From Bacillota bacterium (lineage in GTDB: Bacteria; Bacillota; Clostridia; Tissierellales; Peptoniphilaceae): a DNA stretch of 54,649 nt. Every line of letters starts with the position of its first letter. The first letter of the stretch is position 1. The notes under the pieces were generated by a model. That model had not been told where the DNA came from and searched no databases. It saw nothing but the letters and a program-made list of their open reading frames with translations. Below, piece after piece: positions 33,144 to 39,840 of the stretch. The position numbers and the translations under genes were made by a program. The DNA lies in assembly GCA_023393815.1 (NCBI GenBank), contig JAEXBU010000084.1, positions 1 to 54,649 of the forward strand, in the 5' to 3' direction.

Positions 33144-34133
33144 TTACAGACCGTTTACGATGTTGATCGGTTTTTCGCCGTCGGCAATTCTTTGCATATT
33201 GTCATAGGACCATTGGCTCATACGCATGAAAGAATCGTCGGTGGTACCGGCAATGTGCGGCGAAATGGAAAACCGTGCCAAGCCGGTTTCATTTAAGTGG
33301 AATAGGGGGTCGTCGTCCTTCGGCGGTTCCGGTGCGATAACGTCGATGGCGGCATAGATCTTTCCTGCATTCAATGCTTCCGCTACGTCGGCATTGTTCA
33401 TCAAATCGCCCCGAGCGACGTTCAGGATGATCGCGTCTTGTTTCATCTTTGCGATGGCATCCTTGTTGATCATGCCGCGGGTAGAATCGAGTACGGGAAC
33501 GTGGTAGGAAATAATGTCACATTTTTCGTAGATTTCGTCGAGGGTTGCGTAGTCGATGCCGTATTCTTTTTCGAAATCTTCTTGACGGAAGACGTCATAG
33601 TAATACATCTTGCATCCGAAGGGTTCTAAAAGTTTTACGACTTCGTGTCCGATGGCGCCGAGACCGACGAGACCGACGACGCGGGAACCCATTTCTGTTT
33701 GTCCTTTTTCGGTAAATTCTTTGTAGCTTTCTTTAAAGCCTTCTGCGCCTTCTAATTTGATCTTCATGTCCGCTTGGGGCATTCTGCGAAGGCTGGTGAG
33801 TATATGTGCCAGGGCGAGTTCGGCGACGGGGCGCGCGTTCACACCGCGGTTGTTGCATACGTAAATGCCTTTTTCTTTGGCGGCTTCCAAGTCAATTTTG
33901 TCGAAACCGACGCCTAAGGATTGGATTAACTTGCAATTGTCTAATTGGTCGATAACTTCCTTACGAATGTAGTCTACGGGACCGCAATGGATGACGTCCG
34001 CATCTTTGCATTGTTCGACTAATTCTTCGTCGGAGCAGGGGTAGTTAATGTACTTATAGTCCCATTCCTCCGGTCTTTTTACGCCGAATTTCTCGACATA
34101 GTTCTTGTTACAGGTACTTCTGATCTTGAGCAT
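33144..34133 (-). CDS. ldhA: NAD-dependent (R)-2-hydroxyacid dehydrogenase
   Basis: A 329-residue D-isomer-specific 2-hydroxyacid dehydrogenase. The Rossmann motif VGLGAIGHEV (157-162 glycines) is followed by an acidic residue (D180) selecting NAD+. The catalytic triad is R241 in NVARGDL, E269 in IAPEPP and H293 in SPHIAGTT. In the had pathway it reduces the 2-oxo acid (for example 2-oxoisocaproate) to the (R)-2-hydroxy acid, the role of LdhA in Clostridioides difficile. There the gene precedes hadA; here it follows hadC. Symbol by functional analogy; the exact substrate is not readable. Confidence 0.85.
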   Translation of the reverse strand: MLKIRSTCNKNYVEKFGVKRPEEWDYKYINYPCSDEELVEQCKDADVIHCGPVDYIRKEVIDQLDNCKLIQSLGVGFDKIDLEAAKEKGIYVCNNRGVNARPVAELALAHILTSLRRMPQADMKIKLEGAEGFKESYKEFTEKGQTEMGSRVVGLVGLGAIGHEVVKLLEPFGCKMYYYDVFRQEDFEKEYGIDYATLDEIYEKCDIISYHVPVLDSTRGMINKDAIAKMKQDAIILNVARGDLMNNADVAEALNAGKIYAAIDVIAPEPPKDDDPLFHLNETGLARFSISPHIAGTTDDSFMRMSQWSYDNMQRIADGEKPINIVNGL

Positions 34134-34175
34134 TCTTTCCTCCTTTTAAATCGGGTGTGAAATAGTTTTCCTACC

Positions 34176-34240
34176 GTTCAGCCGAACCCCCCTTCCGGGG
34201 GTTGGTTGAACATTTATATACACGGGGCACCGGTATATAG
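34176..34240 (-). other. Two back-to-back hairpins between hadC and the dehydrogenase gene
   Basis: Right after the hadC stop: hairpin 1 (34240-34215), arms TATATACCGG and CCG-T-GTATATA with a 4-base loop; hairpin 2 (34211-34176), about 15 bp, arms GTTCAACCAACCCCC and GGGGGGTTCGGCTGAAC. Neither is followed by a T run, so they look like mRNA processing or 3'-stabilising elements inside the operon, not terminators. Confidence 0.6.
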
Positions 34241-34241
34241 C

Positions 34242-35357
34242 TTAAATCATGTCCGCGAATGCTTGAAGCGCCGTCTTCGCTTGCTCAAAGCTGACCATTT
34301 GTTGATCCACTTCGATCATGTTCAAGGGGATGTTCGCTTTTTCCAAGTCTTTGCGAATAATCGGATAATCGAACTCGTCGGTGTCGCTGAACTTGGTCAG
34401 GAGGTAGACGACGCCGTCTGCGCCCTTTTCTTTGACTTTGTCCGCGATAATGGATCCTCTGAGTTTCTTTTCGTCGAAAACGAAGGCGTTCCCTTCGATG
34501 CGGGAGAATACTTCGGCCAAGGCGCGAACCGGATTTTCAGTTCCTTCTTCGGCCATGGTTTCGTATTGCGTGGATTCGTGCAAAACATTGTTGTCCACGA
34601 TGCCTAAGTTGAATTCTTCAAAGATTTTTAAGATGTCTTCCGAGTCGGCGATAATGCCGGTGGTGACGATCTTCTTGCCTTTGAATTCTTCTTCGGGAAG
34701 AGCCTTTAAGGCTTCGTTAATGGCCTTGACTTTTTCCAGGTATTCTTCCTTGGAATAGACGTAGGCGCTGGCAAAGACGCGGTTACGCAACAGGGGCGTG
34801 ACGGTGTTTAAATGCTTTGCCACCAAATCGTTAAATTCGAGCATCGCTTTTCTATGTTCGTTGTAAAGAACGATGGCTTCTTCGATTTTTTCGTCGGCAA
34901 TTTTTTCGCCGGAGATTTTTTCCAGCGCTTCTTTGAAGTGCAGGAATTGTTTTTCGTTAAAGTCGACACCGGCTTTGATCTTACGATTTTGGCCGTAGGG
35001 AATATAAATCATCGGTACGTCGACGGCGCGTTTCCAGTTTTGGCTAAATCCCTTAAGGCCGTCGCTTAAGTTGGTGATAACCATGGCGGACAACTTGTCC
35101 AGCTTGCCTTCCAAGCCCAGGTCCATGGTACGCAGGATAATCGAGGCGTAGAATGCAGGAAAGTATTCTTTTGCTTCTACTACTTCTCCTTTGGCGCCCC
35201 AAATGGTGATGGGCACCATGCCGGCCGCGTGGATGATTTCTTCCGGAACGACGCCCGGCGCGGAAATCCCGATTACTTTCTTTCCTTCGTCTACGTAACG
35301 ATCGATCCCTTTCAGGGCATCAATTTCCAGGGATTGAATTAAGTCTACCACGCTCAT
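34242..35357 (-). CDS. hadC: 2-Hydroxyacyl-CoA dehydratase beta subunit, cysteine-free
   Basis: A 371-residue HadC-type subunit, recognisable from VVPEEIIHAAGMVPITIWG, the SDGLKGFSQNWK block, KKIVTTGIIADSEDILKIFEE, GADGVVYLLTKFSDTDEFDYP and IEVDQQM. With HadB it forms the heterodimer that dehydrates (R)-2-hydroxyacyl-CoA to the 2-enoyl-CoA by a ketyl-radical mechanism. The chain contains no cysteine. At positions where relatives read CPEEI, ACS, CDT and KFCDPEEF, this protein has VPEEI, ASI, LSD and KFSDTDEF, so it cannot ligate the usual second [4Fe-4S] cluster. The frame is intact and the ATG lies 2 bases after hadB. See findings. Confidence 0.9.
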   Translation of the reverse strand: MSVVDLIQSLEIDALKGIDRYVDEGKKVIGISAPGVVPEEIIHAAGMVPITIWGAKGEVVEAKEYFPAFYASIILRTMDLGLEGKLDKLSAMVITNLSDGLKGFSQNWKRAVDVPMIYIPYGQNRKIKAGVDFNEKQFLHFKEALEKISGEKIADEKIEEAIVLYNEHRKAMLEFNDLVAKHLNTVTPLLRNRVFASAYVYSKEEYLEKVKAINEALKALPEEEFKGKKIVTTGIIADSEDILKIFEEFNLGIVDNNVLHESTQYETMAEEGTENPVRALAEVFSRIEGNAFVFDEKKLRGSIIADKVKEKGADGVVYLLTKFSDTDEFDYPIIRKDLEKANIPLNMIEVDQQMVSFEQAKTALQAFADMI

Positions 35358-35359
35358 CC

Positions 35360-36622
35360 TTATGCCTCCTTCGATTTATTTTTCTTGTTCGCTTCCATAA
35401 CTTCAATTAAGCCTTGGACACGGGTGTCGTATTGTGCTTCGGAGAAGTTTCTCGGGTCCGCTTGGTCCCCATCGAAGGTAGCCGTGGGAAGGCCGGTTTT
35501 TTCTCTGAAGTCTCTTTCCATTTCGTAGGAAATCGCACTCCATTGTTTGCAAGAACGGTTAATGTGAACGAGCATTCCGTCGACATTGTTTTCTTCGGCG
35601 AGTTTCAGACGCATATCCAAGGAACGTTCGTAGCTAATGGCATTGGGAGTTCCGCAGTACGCTTGCATCAATTCGTTGGTGTTGCCGTACACGTAACCGA
35701 ATGCGTCCGCATAAACGGTCCCGACCACGTTGACGCCCGCCCCTTGAAGAGCCTTGTAGGTGTGACGCAGGTGCGGCCAGCAAGCAATGCCTTCAAAAAT
35801 AATGCGGTATTTTTCTTCGCCCTTGAATCCGGAGACGCCGTCTTTGACTTTTTGGTCGAATTCTTCCGCCAAACGTTCGAATGCAATGGCCGATTCCAAT
35901 TTCCCTCTGGCACATACGGCAGCGGCCATGTGGTTGAAGATATCGAAACCGCTGAATGGCGCGGGAGTATATTTGGAATAAGAAGTTGCATCGAGCCATG
36001 CGCGTCCGGTTCTGGAGGAGATTTCCATAACTTCCTCGAACTTTTCTTGATCCCATTTTTTCCCGGAGATTTCTTCCAGTTGTTTAATGGCGACGTCGAA
36101 TTGGCCTTTTAAATATTCCACGCGATCTTCTCCCGCATCGTATTCGTTGTTGTAGGGGACGTCGATCATGATAAAGGGAATATCTAACTCTCTGGCCAGG
36201 TTTTCGTACCATTTGATCATGCAGTTGCAAATGTTGTTGCAGCAAGCGACGAAGTCCGGTTGCGGCATATTCAATTCAGGAATATCCGTTTCATCGGTGT
36301 AGGCCATGGAAATCCGCGCGTAGGCACAGATATCGTTGGAATAGCCTTCGTCTTCGGCCACGTTGCACATGCGTTCCCCGCCGCCTTTGGCTGCGACAGC
36401 CGCCGCGTGGTTTTCCGGATAAACGACCTTAATATCCAAGGTTTCCAGGATTTCTTGGGGGAAGTTCGACGCACACCAACCCACCGGTTCGCCGGCGGCC
36501 TTGGCTTCCGCTGCTTCCTTGTAGCCCTTGCCGGCGATCTTTGCGATCATTTTGGCCGGAGGTACGTCCTTGTACTCTTCTCTGATTTGTGCTTCTCTTT
36601 CTTTTAACGATTCTTTAGACAT
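35360..36622 (-). CDS. hadB: 2-Hydroxyacyl-CoA dehydratase alpha subunit
   Basis: A 420-residue HadB-type subunit that carries the active-site [4Fe-4S] cluster to which the thioester carbonyl binds during radical dehydration. Cysteines are plentiful: GWCASNFPQEIL near residue 50, ACCNNICNCMIKWYE in the middle and NRSCKQWSAISYEMERDF late, matching the cluster-ligand regions of the family. The frame is open 44 codons upstream into hadI, but those codons are a shadow; the ATG at 36622 has GGAAGG and GGAG just before it and gives the normal N-terminus. It lies 16 bases after hadI and 2 bases before hadC. Confidence 0.95.
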   Translation of the reverse strand: MSKESLKEREAQIREEYKDVPPAKMIAKIAGKGYKEAAEAKAAGEPVGWCASNFPQEILETLDIKVVYPENHAAAVAAKGGGERMCNVAEDEGYSNDICAYARISMAYTDETDIPELNMPQPDFVACCNNICNCMIKWYENLARELDIPFIMIDVPYNNEYDAGEDRVEYLKGQFDVAIKQLEEISGKKWDQEKFEEVMEISSRTGRAWLDATSYSKYTPAPFSGFDIFNHMAAAVCARGKLESAIAFERLAEEFDQKVKDGVSGFKGEEKYRIIFEGIACWPHLRHTYKALQGAGVNVVGTVYADAFGYVYGNTNELMQAYCGTPNAISYERSLDMRLKLAEENNVDGMLVHINRSCKQWSAISYEMERDFREKTGLPTATFDGDQADPRNFSEAQYDTRVQGLIEVMEANKKNKSKEA

Positions 36623-36638
36623 ACTCCATCCTTCCTTG

Positions 36639-37421
36639 TTACTTCTCTTGACAGGCTTCATAGGCGTAGAGGGCGGCGCCAAACGCACCGGCCAATTGCG
36701 AGTCCTCTGAAACTTTAATTTCAGAGCCCAATTCCTCTTCCAATGCGCGCACAATGCCCGGATTTTTGGAAACCCCTCCGGTCATGACTACGGGCTCTTT
36801 CAGGCCCACTCGCCGAGCAAGGCCGGCGACTTTCGTCGCGACAGAGGCGTGAATTCCACGGACGATGTTGGGAATGGGATTGTCTTTGGCAAGAGCCGAA
36901 ATAACTTCCGATTCCGCAAAGACCGTGCAGGTCGAACTGATAGGTGTCTTTTCCGTAGCTTGGGCGTCCAATTTGCCCAGGTCGTCGATATTTACATCCA
37001 ATACCCCGGCCATGACTTCCAAAAATCGTCCGGTTCCCGCGGCACATTTGTCGTTCATGAGAAAGTTTTGCAGCATTCCGTCGCGCACGGCCAAGGCCTT
37101 AATATCCTGTCCGCCGATGTCCACGATGGTGCCTACGTCTCCGAAGAGATACACGCCGCCCTTGGCGTGGCAGGACAACTCGCTCATGGTCTTGTCCGCG
37201 CCTTTAAAGGAATTGCGCCCGTAACCTGTGGCCACAATGTAATCAATGTCTTCTCTTTTTAATCCCGTGCCGGCAACAACTTTGTCGATGACTTGTTGCG
37301 CTCCGCTGGTGCCGGCGCCTAGGCTCACGACTTCTTTTGCCAAGACATCTTTTCCATTCTTCAAAATAACCGCTTTCGAAGAGGTGGAACCGATGTCGAT
37401 GCCCATAGTTATACTGTCCAC
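36639..37421 (-). CDS. hadI: 2-Hydroxyacyl-CoA dehydratase activator (ATPase, archerase)
   Basis: A 260-residue ASKHA-fold ATPase that, as a homodimer bridging one [4Fe-4S] cluster, drives an electron into HadBC with ATP hydrolysis. Present: the phosphate-1 motif GIDIGSTSSKAVIL, VDIGGQDIKAL, and the two cluster cysteines, C126 in NDKCAAGTGRF and C165 in SSTCTVFAESE, almost the same spacing as C127 and C166 of the A. fermentans activator. The C-terminal VVMTGGVSKNPGIVRALE closes the adenosine site. The start is GTG at 37421 with AAGGA upstream. Intact and canonical, so the electron input to the dehydratase looks functional. Confidence 0.95.
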   Translation of the reverse strand: MDSITMGIDIGSTSSKAVILKNGKDVLAKEVVSLGAGTSGAQQVIDKVVAGTGLKREDIDYIVATGYGRNSFKGADKTMSELSCHAKGGVYLFGDVGTIVDIGGQDIKALAVRDGMLQNFLMNDKCAAGTGRFLEVMAGVLDVNIDDLGKLDAQATEKTPISSTCTVFAESEVISALAKDNPIPNIVRGIHASVATKVAGLARRVGLKEPVVMTGGVSKNPGIVRALEEELGSEIKVSEDSQLAGAFGAALYAYEACQEK

Positions 37422-37460
37422 GTTCCCATCCTTACTAATTTCTCAAGGCGATGCGCTCGA

Positions 37461-38702
37461 TTACTTGTCCCATTCGTAAGCGACTTTGCTTTCGATGAGT
37501 TCTTTGATCTTTGCGTCGTCGTAGCCTAGTTCTTTTAAGATTTCTACGGTGTGTTCGCCGATCAGCGGGCCTTTTTCATAGGGCGTCTTGCCCATTTCTT
37601 GGTAGCGAACCGGTTGATTGACGAGGATTCTTTCGCCGCTCGGGTAATCCATTTTGCGGAAACAGTCGTTCGCCCAAGCTTGTTCGTCTTCCAGAAGTTC
37701 TTCCCAATTCTTCGCCAATGCGAAAGGAATATCCGCTGCGACCAAAATGTCATTCCATTCTTCGATGGTCTTGGTTTCGAAGCGAGCCATAATCGCGTCA
37801 TAAAGCTTCGGCCCCAAGCCGTTTTCGATTAAGTTTTGTACGGGGAAGTATTTGTCCTTATCTTCGCCTAAGAATTCGTCCAGACCCAATGCAGTCATGA
37901 AACGTTCAAAATAGGTGTTGTAGTCGGGCATACAGGTTTGTACGAAACGATTGTCTTTGCTCTTCCAGCAAGCGAGGAAGGGGTTCGGGGAGTTGCGAAT
38001 GTCGATGGGGTATTTTTCGCCGTAGTCGGTGTATTGTGCGGCTTGCACCATCATCCCCATGTTGAAGATCGCCGTTTCAAACAAACTGGTTTCCACTTTC
38101 TCGCCCTTACCCGTCACCTTGGCATGGTAGAGTGCAGCAAGTACACCGGCAGCTAAGTTCATGCCTACGTTGTGGTCGCCGACGCCGGGAACAACGTTCA
38201 TGGGGACGTCGGTTTTTTGTCTCAATGTTTCCAGGTAGCCGCCCCGTGCAAAGAAGGCCGTAAAGTCGAAGCCGGGAAGGTTTCTGTCCGGACCATATTC
38301 GCCGTAACCGGTGCAGATGGCGTAAACGAGTTTCGGATATTTCACTTTTAATGTATCGTAATCCAAACCAGCTTTAACCAACGCTTTCGTCCGCCAGTTG
38401 GTAATCAGAATATCGGCATCGTCCAATAACTTGAAGAGGATTTCTTTTCCTTCCTCGGTACGGGTATCGATGGAGAGGCAACGCTTATTTCCGTTTTCCA
38501 ATTCCCAGGTGGTGTTTTCGTGAATATCTAAAGGTCTGCCTTCAGAAGGAGCGGTGTAGCGAAGGGGATCGCCGTTTTTTTGTTCGATCTTTACGACGTC
38601 TGCGCCTAAATCCGCTAAAAACCGACCGGTCGTTGCCGCTGCGATGAATGTAGCGAGTTCAACGACTTTGACACCTTCTAAGAGTTTCTTACTTTCTGTC
38701 AT
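37461..38702 (-). CDS. hadA: Family III CoA-transferase (2-hydroxyacyl-CoA type)
   Basis: A 413-residue class III (CaiB/BaiF) CoA-transferase. LEGVKVVELATFIAAATTGRFLADLGADVVKIE at the N-terminus is the family mark, and D146 in LPGFDFTAFFARGG is the catalytic aspartate that forms the acyl-anhydride and CoA-thioester intermediates. In the pathway it moves CoA from the end-product acyl-CoA to the (R)-2-hydroxy acid, as HadA (isocaproate) and FldA (cinnamate) do. The open frame begins 17 codons earlier, but the ATG at 38702 has AGGAAGG and the expected N-terminus. No promoter is visible in the 60 bases after gntR, so it is read from the gntR promoter. Confidence 0.93.
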   Translation of the reverse strand: MTESKKLLEGVKVVELATFIAAATTGRFLADLGADVVKIEQKNGDPLRYTAPSEGRPLDIHENTTWELENGNKRCLSIDTRTEEGKEILFKLLDDADILITNWRTKALVKAGLDYDTLKVKYPKLVYAICTGYGEYGPDRNLPGFDFTAFFARGGYLETLRQKTDVPMNVVPGVGDHNVGMNLAAGVLAALYHAKVTGKGEKVETSLFETAIFNMGMMVQAAQYTDYGEKYPIDIRNSPNPFLACWKSKDNRFVQTCMPDYNTYFERFMTALGLDEFLGEDKDKYFPVQNLIENGLGPKLYDAIMARFETKTIEEWNDILVAADIPFALAKNWEELLEDEQAWANDCFRKMDYPSGERILVNQPVRYQEMGKTPYEKGPLIGEHTVEILKELGYDDAKIKELIESKVAYEWDK

Positions 38703-38726
38703 CTGATCCTTCCTTTCAAGTCTTTC

Positions 38727-38740
38727 GGGGCAGGAGCCCC
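38727..38740 (-). other. Hairpin between gntR and hadA
   Basis: Minus strand GGGGC-TCCT-GCCCC, 24 bases before the hadA start, without a T run. It may tune the relative levels of regulator and pathway mRNA. Confidence 0.45.
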
Positions 38741-38762
38741 ACAACCTTGACAAAACTACTAC

Positions 38763-39461
38763 TTAACAATCTTTTGCCTCGCGAAAGGCCGGCTCTTTCT
38801 CGAAATAATCCGAGAACTTGGGATCCGAGAGAACCATTTCGTGCACCGTGTTGATGTGCACGTCCGTGGCGTCCAGGGCATCCTTTAAGTCATTGGCCTC
38901 GATCGCACCTAAAATGCGAGCGTGCTGATCCACGAGCATGGACAACGATACGCCGCTGTCGACGTAAATGTTGCGCCAGCGTGCAATGTGAAGGAGGTGG
39001 TCATCGAGCAGGCTCAAGACGTCTTCCGAATCATTAGCGGCCAAAATATAATTGTGAAACTCTTCATCTAAGAGACGGAAGCGTTCCACGTATTTTTTTT
39101 CGTCGGTAAACAGATGCTGATCCTTCAGGTTCGCTTCCATTTTTTTGAAAATCTCCGTCTTATCCATTTGACGCTTCATAAAGCCCCGCAACACCTCTTT
39201 TTCTACCGCCGCCCTTATAAACAAGGCTTTGCGTATGTAGTTCGGGTTGATGAGGCTTACGTACGTGCCGCGCTGAGGATAGACGACCAAAAATTTCAAC
39301 TGCACCAATCGAGCAAAGGCGCCGCGCACCACCGACCGAGACACGGCGAACTGTTTGCTGATAGCGTTTTCGCTGATGCCCATGCCCGGGTAAAGCGTTA
39401 AGTCGATGATTTGCTGCAAGAGCGCTCGATATAAGGCGTCCGAGTTTGTCCTACTTTCCAT
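38763..39461 (-). CDS. GntR-family (FadR/FCD type) transcriptional regulator
   Basis: A 232-residue regulator. The N-terminal winged helix (residues about 8-75) includes ISENAISKQFAVSRSVVRGAFARLVQLKFLVVYPQRGTYVS, the GntR signature. The C-terminal domain is FCD-like, with the metal-ligand pattern DEEFH, DQHARIL and DVHINTVHE. FCD regulators bind small carboxylic acids and dimerise on palindromes. The open frame starts 17 codons earlier, inside the operator and promoter; the ATG at 39461 has AGGAGA five bases upstream. It leads the had operon and has a matching operator over its own -10, so autoregulation and control of the pathway are the natural model; ligand and sign are unknown. Confidence 0.92.
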   Translation of the reverse strand: MESRTNSDALYRALLQQIIDLTLYPGMGISENAISKQFAVSRSVVRGAFARLVQLKFLVVYPQRGTYVSLINPNYIRKALFIRAAVEKEVLRGFMKRQMDKTEIFKKMEANLKDQHLFTDEKKYVERFRLLDEEFHNYILAANDSEDVLSLLDDHLLHIARWRNIYVDSGVSLSMLVDQHARILGAIEANDLKDALDATDVHINTVHEMVLSDPKFSDYFEKEPAFREAKDC

Positions 39462-39474
39462 ACACGTCTCCTTC

Positions 39475-39492
39475 TTGTCTACTAGTCTACTA
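39475..39492. promoter_or_regulatory. Predicted GntR operator at the gntR-had promoter
   Basis: TTGTCTACTAGTCTACTA: two GTCTAC half-sites 8 bases apart, covering the gntR -10 at the same offset (+9) as the acdB site. Confidence 0.65.
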
Positions 39493-39512
39493 TTTCGTAA
39501 AAACAATTGCAA
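39484..39512 (-). promoter_or_regulatory. gntR-had operon promoter
   Basis: Minus strand -35 TTGCAA (39512-39507), 17-base spacer, -10 TAGACT (39489-39484). The stretch from 39513 to 39730 is AT-rich and holds no gene I can support. Confidence 0.7.
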
Positions 39513-39764
39513 GAACTTTTTAGAAAATTTAACAAACCCTCCGCCGGATCATTTTTATTTTAACATATCCCTGAAACGTAGTGATTATCTAATTTCTCTT
39601 TTCCCGCACTTTATCACGAAAACGTTCGGGTGCTTCTCTCTTTTTATGCAATAGTTTTCCTTTTTGGCGAATACGAACGCGACTCCGCTTCTTTTTTCTT
39701 CGCATTTGTCGAGCTTTTTTTATTTTTTCTCTTGATAAAATTTTATTTTGTAGTAAAGTAGTTC

Positions 39765-39782
39765 TTGTATACTAGTATTCTT
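39765..39782. promoter_or_regulatory. Predicted GntR operator at the acyl-CoA synthetase promoter
   Basis: TTGTATACTAGTATTCTT: one perfect and one near-perfect half-site 8 bases apart. It contains TATACT (39768-39773), the best plus-strand -10 for the acyl-CoA synthetase; the -35 is weak. Confidence 0.6.
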
Positions 39783-39840
39783 TGCACGCGGCACACGAAG
39801 GGGAACGCTTTCTGCCGCGCACAACACGTTGGAGGTCACC

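Noticed and set aside
34242..35357. Suspicion that the cysteine-free HadC is a pseudogene or frameshift artefact
   Set aside because: The frame is continuous, full length, tightly spaced within the operon and keeps the other conserved blocks, so substitution rather than decay is the better reading.
35414..36112. Long plus-strand frame (232 codons) antisense to hadB
   Set aside because: No ribosome binding site or recognisable domain; it mirrors a well-supported gene and its composition is that of a shadow frame.
36623..36754. Long N-terminal extension of hadB into hadI
   Set aside because: The extra 44 codons are an out-of-frame shadow of the hadI C-terminus, and a good ribosome site precedes the internal ATG.
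36849..37262. 137-codon plus-strand frame antisense to hadI
   Set aside because: Contains no motif; hadI on the other strand has both cluster cysteines and the ATPase blocks.
39406..39654. 82-codon plus-strand frame upstream of the acyl-CoA synthetase
   Set aside because: It crosses the gntR start, its promoter and the operator; no ribosome site and no homology I recognise.
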